A stretch of 64,000 nt of DNA from Hypholoma sublateritium FD-334 SS-4 (GCA_000827495.1 KN817524.1:2262-66261); one strand, 5' to 3'. Shown: positions 46,738 through 60,518, counted from the first letter of the stretch. Numbers and translations: made by a program. The notes: a model not told the origin generated them from the letters alone.

Positions 46738-49526
46738 CTAGATCTTCAGACTGGCAATGGCTCTCGCTTCGTGTGGCCCGATTTTCCATGAAATGCCTGA
46801 CCCATTATAAAACTCATCCACGTCCTCATCCTGTACAAAATAAGTGAACAGAAAATCACATGTCTAGATAAACACGTACACCGTCCAAGTTGAGCAGTGT
46901 CGAAATTTGCTGCAGTCTCAGGAATTTCTCTCGTATATCGCCGAAAGTTGTCTGCGACGCCAAATACGCTATGATTGCACGCAAATCACGATCGAAGCGC
47001 ACGGCTCCCAACTGTGTTCCATGAGCATACGGCTTGACGCAAGGTGACGCAGACCGACCTCGGTATATTTCAAATTCATCACAAATTTCTCCCATGGTCG
47101 GAGTAAAACATCCAAAGCAAGTCCAATGAACAATCGATAATTTCCTTCAGAGAAAGTGTCCTGTGCGAAATTGTGAAGCATCGCACTAACGTATGTTTAA
47201 AAGAAAATTACCTTGTATCCGTCTACTAGACCCTCCCACGCTTTTATGAACCGTTTGCGAGGCAGATCTTGATAGTCTGCAGTAGTATAACCGTCTTCGT
47301 CTAACACATAACTAATATCTTTGTAGATATCTGAAATGAAGGTGCGCAATTTTGGGCGAAGTAGTTGGTTGAAAAGTTGTTCGATGCCAGACTGTCAACA
47401 AACAAATGAGACTTGGGAAATTTTCAAGTATATGATTGGCGTACTCTGAGCGATGACTTGAGGCGTAGCGTCAGAGTTGACAGCGAAGATATTTGCTCCT
47501 TGACGATAGGAGCATCTTCCTCCGAGAAATGTTGACCGATCAGAGAGCTATCGCAAAGATCGCGGATGAGGCGTTCCAGGTGAGAGATAGACACGTCTAG
47601 ATCATTGAGCAGTATCTGTCCCGCTTTAGTTATCCTGGTGGCAACAGAGAAAAATTTAACTAACGATGAAGGTGACGCGATTTTCTCTTTCAACTCTGTC
47701 TGGTCGTACGTTCGATGTTGCCGTGTAATTCTTGTATACATCGTCTGATTTTCGTTTAATGACACCAGCGTAATCGCGGTCAACGATCTCACGAAATTGC
47801 TGCAATGTTTTTTCTACAGCACTAAGGGAGCCCGTCGTTAAGAGCCGCGTAGTCACGGATTTGAGAATATAAAATACGTCATCCGGCGTTGTGGTGATAA
47901 TTGGAACCTGCAGCATGTCAGGGGACGAAAGCCTATGCGCCTGCGCGGTTAAGGCCATAAAATATCAGCCACGGACAAAAGATGAGAGTGATTTGTTTTT
48001 GCCTTATCTATGCTTGTGCGGGTGTACCAAGTTTCAAGAGGAACATAATATATGTCAACCAGTTGTTCGAACAAGGTTTGTGAAGCCGTGGACGCGATGA
48101 TATCAGTCTCTTTCGGCGACGCTACATGGGATGCTATAGGTAGAGTGGCATCATTATCGGCGGTGTCCCCTGCGGTTGTATCTTCCTGTCGTAGTAGACG
48201 ATATCAATAAGCAAGATAAAACACCTGAAATAATTCAAAACCTTCAGTGCTTCGGACAAAAATTTCTTGAACAGGTGCCAACGACCTATCATTGCTGCAA
48301 CCTCTGATAAAACTTTGTCGATCTCTCGGGGATCGACCACAGTCTCTTCAGTTGGCTGCCGTCTGGGGTTGGAAGAGAACAACGGGATCGGTGGATTGTT
48401 TAACACATCTGCTAACTTGAACATATAGTTAGCCAATGCTTTTTGTCACGATAGGGCTTATTTCTCGTACTTTACGCTGCATTGATCTGTCTTCTTCCCA
48501 CCTATCCTTAAGACTTCTGGATACGCGATCGCTCTCTTCCAGGAGGCGACGCACGACGCGCTTCATTTTGCCGGGACCGTAGTATTTTTCGACTACCGGT
48601 TGATGTTGGTCGACAATCATAGCAATACTTTCGAATAGAGATGTCAAGGCTGTTATATAATAGAGGGGCGAAGAAGCTAAGGAGTGAATGATGTAAATAT
48701 TCTATCATTAGAGAGTAGATGAACATATTACTCTTTGCAGATGCTGGTGACCTGACTCGGACTAGTTCTACGACGAAATTTGCATACGCCTCCAAGCCTT
48801 CATCTTCCCATCCAATCGAGGGGAAGAGTTTGAAGAAGCGGCTTGTCGTAGTCGAATCGCGTGCGCTCGCTGCCTCGGCAAACTTCTGACGAAACACTGC
48901 AAGGAGTTTTTCTCTTGAAGCCTGCAACGTCTGGGATGGGGGCAGGTGATTCTCTGAAGTCGGCTAGAAACATAAATTGAGAAGACATGTCAATCTCATA
49001 GGCCTATTACGGACCACTGCAATCTCCGCGAATGAACCAGAAACCACTTCAACGGGAAGAGACATTGCTCGCGCACAGTGCCTAGTTGCAGATTCCCAAT
49101 CATGCGCGTCAACAGAGGCTTGTAAATCTTGCAACGAAGACTGACACTGCGTAAGATGCGATACTACACGTCACAATATGCATGAGCAATCACCTTGAGT
49201 TCCATAACCTGGCCGACGTGTTCGCCTGCCTCTCTGACGCGTCCCATTTCCTCATCTAGCGAGCGAACCTTGCTGCCAACTCTCTCGGCTGTTTTCGCGG
49301 TATTGGATACCCGTTTTGTGAGCAAGGTTGCTTCTGAATGGAGTTCATCGATTTGGGGTGTCAGGGACTGTAAGCGGTTCAGCGACAGGATAATCGGTTC
49401 TCTAGCATTGAGTAACTCTGCCAAAGAATTTGAAAGGTCTGCTTCTTCTGACTGAAATGCGGAGAGACAAGAAAGAATTTCGGGGAGGGTGGTGAGGGCA
49501 CGGGGATCCTTACGGTCTTGAGACAT
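46738..49526 (-). CDS. COG4: Conserved oligomeric Golgi complex subunit 4
   Basis: A tether for retrograde vesicles within the Golgi. ATG at 49526. The N-terminal coiled coil runs about 49430-49200 (heptads in LTPQIDELHSEATLLTKRVS and following). The conserved COG4 core includes FFKLFPSIGWEDEGLEAYANFV (48840-48770), YYGPGKMKRVVRRLLEESDR, the LETWYTR region near 48060, and the C-terminal SQTTFGDIREKFLRLQQIST near 46940. The last exon ends at TAG 46738-46740. About 800 residues in many exons. It is divergent from the glycosyltransferase gene (129 bp between starts). Confidence 0.88.
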
Positions 49527-49655
49527 GACGCATGATGGAAGGCCAATTCAGGCTTGCTGTACCGTGGCCGTTCGCTACGCCGCCGATCACTAATTGTCTC
49601 CACAGCTGCAATGTTTTAATCTCTTATTGGTCTCCCCTCCTTTATTCTCCTAATA

Positions 49656-51211
49656 ATGCCTCCCTCCGTCTCTCCAGCCAATGGCCATCGTTACTCTGAT
49701 GTCCTTACACTCGTTCTTGGCTCTAACCGCAAGCGCAAACTCACGTATATCTTCGTGGCCACCTGCGTACTTGTCTTGTTTCTCTTTGCAAGAGAGGCTT
49801 ACTCCTATGCTGACTCCCTCGCTATACCCCATACCCGCATCTACACCCCCCAGGAGGTTGTTTCTGACACCCGTCTCCCCGAAATGCCCTCCGCCATGCC
49901 CCCGCCGCCCATTCAACCAGTCGTGTTCTCCTTCATCATGTGGTCGGAAGACTCGGCAGCAGAAGGCGCGCAATTAATCAAGGTGTGCACGCTCGTATCC
50001 GTGTTTATTTTGTTTTGACTCCTTGCTAGACAATTCTAATGTACAGCAGTGGACCTGTTGATATCCATGTTATCTGCGATGACGTAGCAGAATCTCTTCT
50101 TCGAGGGCGCCTATCTTTGGTCCAGCGGCCTTCACACCATATTCGTGTTTGGTTTCGCAAACCTTCATGGCAGGCCATGCTCGATCGTATCGAGCGCGAA
50201 GGAGCAATTAAAACGGATCATTCTGCTGGTCTTCGTAAGTCGCCATCAAGTATCTCATTTGCTTCCGTAAATGATTTGACATATCTCCTACAGCTGGCCT
50301 TATGAAACTCTTCATTCATGAGATCTTACCATCCAACGTCACGAAATCGATTTTCGTCGACACTGACGCGCTCTTCATCTCTGACCCCACATTGATTTGG
50401 GATATCTTCTCTACCCTCAAGCCATCCACCGCTATTGTAATGGGCAGCCACCCAGACCAGCAAGCGCCGGAATGGCATTACGCTTCCAAAATATGCTCTT
50501 GTGTCATGCTCCTCAATCTAGAGAAACTGCGTTCTATCCGCCTGATGGACTCTAGCATATACCGCGAAATGGGAGGCGTTAAGGCTCTCTCCCCAGAAGC
50601 ATTTGTGGCAAAGTACGGTTTGCCTGGAGGAGATGGCACAGGACGATACGACAATGTTCGGCTCGGTGACCAAGGGTACTGGTGGGCGATAGTTGACTAT
50701 CACCCTGACCTGTTTGAACCCCTGAGCTATGATTTCGAAGTTACGAGCTGCCTACTGCAAACATACCACGCGGGACTAGGGGATGAATTGATTTCTATGG
50801 AGGAAGAACAAAAGCACCAGATCTTCGTTAAAGATACTCCTCAAGAGGCAAGAATTATGTCTTGTTTAATGGAATGTTCACTCAATATTTTACCCACAAC
50901 AGGGCATCACCGTCCTTCCGAAGCTTCTTCACTTGTACGTTAAACACTATGCTATGCCGCCTATCTTCTAATCATTTGATTATAGCAACTGTTTGCATGG
51001 CACACCACGATACATGAATTGGAAAGGCTGGTCAGATCCTGCCGATGAATTAACAGTCAGATGGGGTCCTGCTCTCTCGTATCATGTGGGATATAAATGG
51101 ATATGGCTGAACAAGGGCAGGCCAAACAATCCAGATCAAATTTTGGAGATGTTCACAGTTTCTAACGTTGTATTCGCCGATCAACTTGCTGAAAGATCCA
51201 ACCAACTCTAG
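49656..51211 (+). CDS. Type II membrane glycosyltransferase, GT8-like
   Basis: A short cytosolic tail with RKRK is followed by one membrane helix (residues about 30-48, YIFVATCVLVLFLFA) and a luminal catalytic domain, the usual Golgi layout. The catalytic DXD motif is in SIFVDTDALFISDP, where metal and nucleotide-sugar bind. Further blocks are LGDQGYWWAIV and LLHFNCLHGTPRYMNW. These resemble family GT8 / LARGE-type enzymes, but donor and acceptor cannot be told from sequence. Four or five exons. Its proximity to COG4 fits a Golgi role only loosely. Convergent with the phosphomutase gene, 54 bp apart. Confidence 0.75.
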
Positions 51212-51265
51212 ATTAAGACCGCATTAACGTACTTATTTACTAATATGATTGCCTGGCCGACTTTT

Positions 51266-54166
51266 TCAGGCGATACGCAGACCATGCTTTGCACACTGTA
51301 TCCAGTTGTCTGCAATTTCTGTGACGGCCTTTGAAAGCAGCGGGCCCACTATCTGTGGATTTTCGCCTTTGCCCTCAAGGTAATATTTGATCTAAAGAAT
51401 TGATTGGTTTGGTTGAGAAGGCACATTGCAATGCCAAATCTCACCTTTGGCTCAGTTCCACTTGTTCTGAACAGAAATTTATCAACACATATACTGTTTG
51501 TATCATCTGCAGAGTCAAGGGAGAGGTCAGACATACCGTAACGTGAGGACTAAACTGGCTCCTTGGGTAGCATCGCCTGCTCTGATCTGGATCATATGCC
51601 CAGAGGAAAGAGGCAGGGATGGTCGATAATCAGGAGGGTTTCCGCTGTCATACCCAGTCGTCAAATCTACTATCCTGGTAATTTTGAGGCTGCCTAAGGA
51701 TGTAGGGTAGGTATCTCCACCCTTTGAAAGCTGATGATTGGCGTAAACCAACATTTATGAGCGGAACATGCAAGTCGCTTACATCTTGATGTCTGATGTG
51801 TGTAAAAATCTCGTCGGTGACCTTTTGATCGTTTGAAATGAAATAACTATTGCGGGTCTGCATTTCATCAGTATCAAGCGTGCTCAGTGGATGCGACAAG
51901 ATACCTCAAAGTATCCATATCTGATTCAAACAGTACTTAGATTGAGCATCATGCAATAATCAAAGAGCTCCACCTTTGATGAAGTTCTTGAAGATGGTCC
52001 TTGACGGTCTTTCCTTCGGTACAAAGCGAGGCAACAAGCTCAGCAAAAGAAACCTACAGCTGAACCTCGGAAACTTATTCTCAAAGGGAAAATAAATTCA
52101 TTATCTCACCGTAGCTGCAACTCCGTCCTTATCTCTAATATGCGTGCCGAACATGAATCCGATTGCTTCCTCATATCCAAACGGAACTTCATATCCCTGC
52201 TCTACCAAGTTCAGGGCCGTGTTACCGATGAATTTAAACCCTACAGAAGATTTGTTGGTTGTACTATGCCTCCAAAACAAGATATCAAGGTGACCCACCC
52301 GTCAAACATTCTGTGAATTTGAAGCCTTCTATCCTAGCCATAGACTCGATCATCTTGGAACTGACAGTGGAAGCCACCATGGCTAATTTGTCGAGCGGTT
52401 TCCCAGATGCCTTATAGGACTTGAATACCTGACTTGCAAACAAACTTCCAAGCTGATCGCCAGTGAAGAGCGTCCATGTCCCGCTTGCGCTGGTTGATAG
52501 GTTAATGATACAGTCCCACGTTATATACCCAAGACGACATACTCTTTCTCTGCAGCGGTGAATCTGTCTGCGTCCGGGTCTTGAGCCAAAACATAATCAG
52601 CTCCCTCTCTGTCGGCGGTTTCGATTGCGAGATTCTGATATGAAGGGTGTCAGAATTTTTGCCATATCAAGTTTAAATGACTTACGAGTGCCCCTATAAT
52701 TTGATTAGTTCTCAATCGACAATGGTCAGTGTAGAATATACTCACCCTTTTCTTCGGGATTGGGAAATTTGACAGTAGGAAATTCGGGATCCGCTTCCTG
52801 TTGTTCTTTGACAGGGATATATGGAGCAAATCCAAATATTTCGAAGGCTTGTTTGGAGAAGGGATCTCCAACTCCATGCATTGATGTGTTGACAAATTTA
52901 ACAGGAACGTAAGGATTGAGGGTTCTGTCAACGCCTTTAGTAAAAAATTCATACGCGTCGTTTGGATGTGACGAACTTCGTCGAGCTGAGTGCTCTCAAG
53001 CAGTCAAAGTAATCTCGCCGCAGGTTCTCAGTGAGGTCGGCCACAAGATCAGTAATCGAATGGACATTAACAAGTGGTTGGGGTGTCAGATTCAATTGGA
53101 TCGCGTTCGAGATACCGGCATCGTGTGGGCCAATTATCTGAGACAACTTTGGGAGAAGCTTATGTGCACTGTTCGTTCTGCTTACCTGAACTGCGTTCTC
53201 CCAATAGACCTGGATGCGAGATTACATTGAGATCAACATTGAACAAATTATTGGTCCTTACTTTGTAACCGTTATCTTGCTGCGAGGAGTTTAATTGCGG
53301 GTGATGTTGCGTTAATCAAAATTTGAACATACCTTGGGGTTATGGCTGGCTTGATATCAAAGAATATATGACTTCTAGAATGACATATAAAGAAAGTAGG
53401 AATACCTGTAATCATAACTCCGCACGCTGCCTTTAACTTTTTAACACTAAAGGGGACCCTTCACAGATATTGCATGGACATCAAATGGAACATCATTGCA
53501 CGATTATAAGCTCACATTGGGGTATGGTTAAGGCCACGAAGCGTGTAAACCTTGATACCTTTCGCAATAAAAGTTTGTGTCGTAAGATTTGCCCAGTGTT
53601 CAGAATTATGTCGATGGTCATGACCGATGACCAGTCCTCGAGATTGCGCATTCTCTACATGTTGCAACACGTATTCTGCAAGCCCCTTATTTTGTGATTG
53701 CAAAGATCAGACGCGTGTCCTGAAGTCCGTATAATTCAGATTGACCTGGGATGTCTGGATGATGATCAAATCTATATAGTAATAAGTATTACCCGCCAAC
53801 GTAGAGAGATTAATGGCTAACCATTCATGCGAGACCAACCCGCTTCCATTCGACCTCGGAGGCCTACACGAGTGCGTGATGATAGAGACAAATGGCATAT
53901 AAGGGCACAAACCAGCAGTACCGAACTCAATGCGCGTCCTACGAGATATTGAGCGCGTATTAGGGCGTGTGCTGGACCTGCAAGTACCTCAGACGCTTTT
54001 CGAGCTCTTCATAATCCTCACGCTGCCAAAGATTCTGGATCTCGTTGCGAGTTTCCGGATCCTACATTCATCTAAGATCATCCAGCTTTGTGTTTGTTTC
54101 GAGGGTATGTACCGGATCGAGTTGGACCCACTGGTCAACTAAATCTTTCAAAGGCAAGGAGGACAT
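51266..54166 (-). CDS. PGM3: Phosphoribomutase / phosphoglucomutase (PGM2/Pgm3-like)
   Basis: It interconverts sugar 1- and phosphate-end isomers (ribose or glucose). ATG at 54166 gives [38 protein letters not shown] and IIQTSQ follow. The active serine is in TASHNPKQDNGYKVYW, split over tiny exons: 53333-53349 (17 nt), 53262-53279 (18 nt) and 53186-53209 (24 nt). The metal-binding DPDADRF lies near 52575. The sugar-binding loop is GYEEAIGF (near 52160), and the phosphate-binding loop RTSGTEPK is near 51450. FGTAGLRG and GYEEAIGF fit the PGM2/phosphoribomutase branch better than PGM1. Stop TGA 51266-51268. Confidence 0.9.
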
Positions 54167-54296
54167 TGAGATGGTGGCCGCAGCTCAAGAGATGTCAACT
54201 ATCACGCGGCAATCCGGCAACTTGATGTCCGACGCGGAACGCGGGTAATTACGCCTGATTAGCGCCGTGGCGCATACCCGAGCTTCTCCCCCATCC

Positions 54297-57200
54297 ATGA
54301 CTTTCTTCTTCGAAAGGGGCCCAGTTGTTCGCGCAAGATGGGTCACCAGAAATATACCTTCCAATGAAAGCAGTTCCCAAGCCTTGCTCGGACGTACTCT
54401 ATGGCGCAACCTCGGATTCCTCACCTCGAATGTTCGTGGCTACATCTCAATAGCTACTGCTGGCGCTCTAGGTGCAATTCACGAAGAGTCATCTGTCATG
54501 TGCCAGGTAATGGAAGACGAAGAGGTGCGCCGCCAAGTATTCTTTCCCGGAGTGTTTTATAACATGCGCTTCCCAGATAGACGAATACGTTATATCCATT
54601 CCAGCCCTCTGGACTAAATCATATCCCTCCATCTTCTCTTCGTCGCTTTCGCCGGAAGTCTTGGTGAAAGTAGCATCCTCGACTACTCTGACATCCGTCA
54701 TCCTAACAGCGCTCTCAAATCACGCGTATACGCAAGCATGCGGTGATAGCTCAGCACTAGAGGATAGCCTTTGCACTGCTGGGACGATCCTACGGCAAGG
54801 AGATATTCTAAGCATTTCAACTGAGGAACTAACTACGAGCGACAATGATAATGCGCTGCAATACCGCCTCGAGATGGTTGAACCCGTGTTAGAAGGATTT
54901 GCAAAACGCGGGGAAACAGAGATTATTCTTCTAAGTCTGCTGGACGATCCATCGGTGCCCGAAGACGGCGAAGCAGAAGATGCCTCAGAACAAGATGACT
55001 TTGAAATTGACGAAGACTTTCTTGGAAGTTCCGTCCTCATCACATCTGGGTCTTCCCCTCTCCCTCATAATCAAGGCGCTCTATCCACTGGACCTAACCA
55101 TTCCTATGATCATTTGCCCTCAGGATTCACCTCCAAAGCATTATCCGATCCTCCAGGTCTTCCTGAAGATGATTGCACTTTATACTTACGTACAGCGGAC
55201 CTAGGGAAACTCGGTATCTTGAGTGGTGACTGGGTGCGTAATTACATGTCGGATTGTGAACACAGCCTAAATGAGAGGCATGCCATCCAGGCAATAGCAA
55301 GCACCAAACCGTCAAATTTGCGACTTGTGCGCATAGTGGCAAACGACGGCCTTGCTGGTGTAGGGTACGTTTGTTCCACAGACTCGTCGTGTGATGTTAC
55401 TCATTTGTTACAGCAACACGGTGTCGGGATCCCCGACTTTGCTACACAATATGTTCGTCGACGAAGTGGATGCGTTTTCACCGCAGCCTCCGCTCCTTCA
55501 TATTCGATCAAGCCCATTCGGATCATTCGCGCCTGCTATACCCATTGCTCGCAGCATAACAATTGCTCGCGTTGCCTCACCAATATCTACTAACCGCCAA
55601 TACCAGCAATTATTCACAGAATCTCTGAAGTCATACTTTGAGGGGACCAAAAGGTTGTTGAAGCAAGGAGATCTTGTCGCTATTTCCATTGACACGGATT
55701 TCTCTCGGACATCGTCGGAAGATGTCAAGCTGGGTAATGCAACTAGTGACGAGGATGTTCAGACTTTCAGGTAAGTCCACTTCTAATAGCAGCGCATCAC
55801 CTCGAGTCTTATCAAATTAAAGATATCCCAACCACGATATTCAACCAAACGAAGTAGTTTTCTTCAAAGTGACAAACATCGAATACGATGTAGTTGCTCG
55901 CTCGAATTCTTCTCCTCAAGATCTATACACGGGGTCAACACTCGGGGAGCTTGGATGCTGGGTGGACACCTCAATTACACGAGTGATACAGACAGGGCTG
56001 GAGTATTCGCGAGTCCCAGATGTCAGATCATATATGAAAGTTGGTAAGATATTTCCTTCACGTTGCGGAAACATTAACTGAAAGTAGAAGATTCGGGTGT
56101 CCTGGCAAAGTTGACAGCGCAGCCTTCGTCACACCTTCTTGGCCCCCAAAGCCCGTTCTCCAAAATTCTCGCTCTGACGTCCGCGGCGCTCTCACAACAA
56201 GCTGTTGACTATGATCTTCAGCTGTCTTTTCTTTTGAAGGGTGGGCGCGGTATAGGAAAATTCACTGCAGCTTCTTGGGTAGCTCAACGGTTGGGACTAC
56301 ACCTGTTCGAAGTAAGTTGCGTCCGCACGGGAGTCTACTCCGATTATAATCTTATAGGTAAATTGCTACGACATAATCGGAGAGTCGGATGTGAAAACAG
56401 AAGCAATGCTCGAAGTGCGATTGGAGCAAGCCAGGTCTTGCACACCATGCCTACTGGTATTAAGACACCTTGAAGCGCTATCTCAGACCACGCAGTCGGC
56501 CGAGCCTGGAAAAGGTATGCACTAATATCTGAAAGGCTAATTTCCGCTGATCATCGCACCAGAGCCGTCAATCGTCAATGTTTTCCGAGAATCTCTTGAA
56601 AATATGCAGAGCAGCTGGAGACTGACGGGCTATCCGGTTATAGTGCTCGGCACAACCAGCGACAGCACCCGTGTTCCTCCTAACCTATTGAGCTGCTTCA
56701 AGCAGGAAATTACGTTTGAAGTGGGTCTACTTTCTTCATTCCGTTGCGCCCATGCTCATGCAGTGTAGGCGCCGAACGAAGGCGAGCGGCTCGAGATTAT
56801 CAATTGTCTGCTCCTGGACCAAAAAATAGCGTTGGACGTCTCTCTACAAAGTGTCGCCACGCAGACGGCAGCTTTGCTAGCAGGGGATTTGTACGACTTG
56901 GTTACGCGGGCCAAGACTGCCTCGGTGGAACGCGCAATGTATGTTCCCGTTCCTCATTTTGAGAGCCTTCGAATTTACATGGACAGATCCACGGGAGCGG
57001 ATAGCATACCGATCGACCAAATCCCGCTGAGCGCCGCCGACTTTGAGGCGGCGCTGGGCAAAGCGCGGGACTCGTACTCGGAGAGCATCGGGGCGCCGAA
57101 GATCCCGACGGTCTCATGGGACGACGTGGGCGGGCTGGCGCACGTGAAGCACGACATCCTGGACACGATCCAGCTGCCGCTCGAGCACCCAGAGCTCTTC

Positions 57201-58188
57201 GCGGACGGGCTGAAGAAGCGCTCGGGGATCCTGCTGTACGGGCCGCCGGGGACGGGCAAGACGCTGATCGCGAAGGCGGTCGCGACGTCGTGCGCGCTGA
57301 ACTTCTTCTCCGTGAAGGGCCCGGAGCTGCTGAACATGTACATCGGCGAGTCGGAGGCGAACGTGCGGCGCGTGTTCCAGCGCGCGCGGGACGCGCGGCC
57401 GTGCGTGATCTTCTTCGACGAACTCGACTCGGTCGCGCCGAAGCGCGGGAACCACGGCGACTCGGGCGGCGTGATGGACCGCATCGTGAGCCAGCTGCTC
57501 GCGGAGCTCGACGGGATGTCGGGCGGCGACGGCGGCGGCGCGGACGTGTTCGTCATCGGCGCGACGAACCGCCCGGACCTGCTCGACTCGGCGCTCCTGC
57601 GCCCGGGACGGTGCGCCGCGCGTGCACTCTCCCGCGTACACAGATACTTACCCCCCCTCGCAGGTTCGACCGCATGCTGTACCTCGGCGTGAGCGAGACG
57701 CACGAGGCGCAGCTCAACATCCTCGACGCGCTGACGCGCAAGTTCCGGCTCGACCCAGGGCTCGACCTGCGCGCGGTCGCGGAGCGCTGCCCGTTCAACT
57801 ACACCGGCGCGGACTTCTACGCGCTCTGCTCCGACGCGATGCTGAACGCAATGTCGCGCAAGGCCGAGGCCATCGAGGCGAAAATCCGTGCGTGCCTTCC
57901 TCCCCTGCTCGTGCGCAGGCCACTGACGCGGGCGATTATTATCAGAGGCGCTGAACGCGCAGCCGGGCCCGTACGCGCACCCGCACCCGCTGACGCCGCA
58001 GTACTACCTCGCGGAGCTGGCGACGGCGGAGGAGATCGCGGTGCACGTGTCCGAGGCGGACTTTCTGCGCGCACTGGACATGCTCGTGCCGAGCGTGAGC
58101 CAGGCGGAGATGGCGCACTACGCAGAGGTGCAGCGGCGGTTCTCGCAGCCCGTGAGCGGCGGCGGTGGCGAGAGCGACGACGAATAAT
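54297..58188 (+). CDS. PEX6: Peroxisome biogenesis AAA ATPase Pex6
   Basis: With Pex1 it extracts Pex5 from the peroxisome membrane. The N-terminal half is divergent. The D1 domain has a degenerate P-loop (GGRGIGKFT near 56245) and no clear Walker B, as is usual in Pex6. D2 is intact: GPPGTGKT (57241), FFDELDS (57412), [20 protein letters not shown] across an intron, then the C-terminal helical part ending ESDDE. In-frame ATG at 54297 is the first one available; an upstream exon cannot be excluded. About 1200 residues. From about 57000 the codons become strongly GC-ending, unlike the first half. It shares a 130-bp spacer with the phosphomutase gene. Confidence 0.9.
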
Positions 58189-58482
58189 TACGAACGAAGC
58201 TAATTCGAATATATCACGTCTATCAAACTCTTTAAGATGCAGGACACAATTACCTGGAAATTGTAATCGCATGAAGATATATACACGCCGAAACAGAAGG
58301 ATTGTGCCTAGGTCTTGTCCACACCTGACGAGAACATTGAACTGCTTCGAAGTAAGAAAGGGCACCCACCCATGCGATCTTGAGTGTACAAACGTCGAAA
58401 ACATATACAAAAATCATTATTCAAACACGTCAAGTCATCACCGTCATACAACAAATCTATTCTAAATCTACACTAGAACCAC

Positions 58483-60471
58483 CTGCGCGGCCCAAGCCCA
58501 ACGCGATCGAACAGCCCGCGCACATTAACGCTAACGAGCGCCCCGAGCCCCGCGGCCGGCGCGCGCAGCGGCATGCCCTCTATCTCCATACTGCGCCGTC
58601 CATCAGCCACACAGACAAGCAGTGAGATAGGAAGCCCACTCACTGGTACGCCGGCACCCCGTCAATAACCGTCTCGACGCGCATCACCGGCCTTGCCGCA
58701 TCGCGCGTGTCGACCTCGAACGCGGACCACTTGGCGTTGCCCCTGCTGATATACTCGAGCACGCGCTCCCTTGGCACCTGCGCCCCGTCCACACCCTCCA
58801 CCGCGTCCGCCGTCGCGCGCTCGATCCCGCTGACGAGGGGGATGTAAAACATGCTCAGCGGGCTCGTCGACACCTCCACGACGCGCTCGCGCCCCGTGCC
58901 CGGAGCAAACTCCACCGCCGCGAACTGGTGCCGGTCGCCCGAGATCACGACCGCGCCCTTCACATTTTGCAGCGCGCGCAGCACGCGCGCCTTCTCGACG
59001 GGGTACGCCGCCCACGTGTCGATCTTCGCATCGTACGTGAAGAGCTCGGTGAGCGGCACGGAGCTCACGACGACCTTGAACGCCGCGGTCTCGTTCACCT
59101 CGTTCAGCCACCCCTCGAGCGCCTCGAGCTGCGCCGCACCGAGCATCGTGCCATCGCCCTCGGGCGTGGGCCCCGCGCGGTAGCGCCGCGTGTCGAGCAC
59201 GAAGAACGCCGCAGCGCCGTGGGCAAAGGCGTAGTAGCTCGCGCCCGGGGCGAGCGGGTCGGGATTCGCGCTGCCTGCGTAAACGTCGTACGCCGCTGCG
59301 CCGTTGCCAAACGGCGGCGGATCGGCGGAGTTGCCGGCGTAGTTGTCGATGAACTATGGAGCGTTAGTGGGGGTGAGGCGGCGCGCGGCACGCACGCACC
59401 TCGTGGTCGTCATAGGCGTGGAACACGGCTGCAAATAATGAGACACGGCAGGGAAAAATCAAAGAGGGCAGGACGCACGCAGGCGCTCGTAGACGCGCCG
59501 GTAACTCGGGCTCTGGTAGTTCCTTCGATACAGGCGCCTGTACGCCTCCTCGTCGTCGCCAACGTAAAACGGCACGTCGGCGTAGATAAAGTCGCCCAGG
59601 AAGAGCATGAACTCCGTCGGGACGGTGTCGTTTGCCGCGAGGTAGTCGGCTAGGAGATCAAAGCCATGGATACTGCGGCGGTGGTGGGGCCCGCGGTAGG
59701 GAAAGTTGGGGACGGTGCAGGAGGAGGCGACGAAGCGGAAGCTGCCGGCGGTGTGGAGGCGCGGATCGGGCGCTGTGCGGAAAGGAATCGGCGCGGCCGG
59801 AGATGGTAAGACGGTGCGGTTCGCAGTGGCCAAGACATCTGCAGACTATGAGTAGGCAATGAAAGGGAAAATGTTGGGGCGTACATTCATAAGGCGTGCT
59901 GGGCCAGAGGTTGTCAATGCGCGCAGTAGCGGCCCAGTCCGAGTCTGGGGTGAGATGGAGGTCTGGGCCGTCCTTCCAGGGCTCCGTAGCAACCTCGCGA
60001 TAGAGGACACGAAGGGCGGAGTGGTCAGGGTAACGGGCGACGACCTTTACGCTGTCAGGATAGACGGCGCCGACGCGGGTAAAGACGAGGTCGTTGGCGG
60101 TGTCGAAAAAGGGCGAGGCGGCAAAGTCGAGGACGGCGGCGAAGAGGAGGGTGTTGATGAGCACGTTGGCGGCGGTGAGGGCACGCGACTGCGTGGGCAG
60201 CGACAGCAGCAGCGTAGCCAGCGGGTTGGGGCGGCGGGCAGGAACGCCTTTGTTTTTCTCATTGGGCGCGCGCGGCGGGGGCACAGGAAAAAGCCATGTG
60301 GCGAGCAGATAGGTGGCGTAGAAGGCGGGGATGGCGAAGCGGATGAGACGCGATGGAATCTGCTGAATATTAGCGGCGAAATGCAGAAATTTGAGGACGC
60401 ACTATCTGGAGAAAGACATAGGCGAGGAGGCGGAAGAGCGAGGAGGTGACGGTAGGGGCGAAAGTCAGCAT
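58483..60471 (-). CDS. PhoD-like metallophosphatase with N-terminal membrane helices
   Basis: ATG at 60471 gives MLTFAPTVTSSLFRLLAYVF. The N terminus has about three hydrophobic segments (including IPAFYATYLLATWLFPV and AANVLINTLLFAAVLDFA). A domain with a fibronectin-like start follows, then the PhoD-type metallophosphatase core: metal ligands in ASSCTVPNFPYRG, FLGDFIYADVP, FHAYDDHEFIDNY (across an intron) and ISGDRHQFAA. The last exon adds MEIEGMPLRAP to TAG at 58483-58485. It is likely an alkaline phosphatase or phosphodiesterase anchored in a membrane; the substrate is unknown. The whole gene is very GC-rich. Confidence 0.85.
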
Positions 60472-60518
60472 GACGCGTATCCAGATGCGCGCTGCCCTTA
60501 TATGGTCAATCTTATCGC

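Noticed and set aside
57114..57641. Long minus-strand ORFs over the PEX6 D2 domain
   Set aside because: Open frames on all strands are expected in this very GC-rich block; the plus frame carries GPPGTGKT and other AAA motifs.
58928..59653. 241-codon plus-strand ORF
   Set aside because: Antisense shadow of the PhoD-like phosphatase, composed of Arg/Ala/Val-rich filler typical of GC-rich reverse strands.
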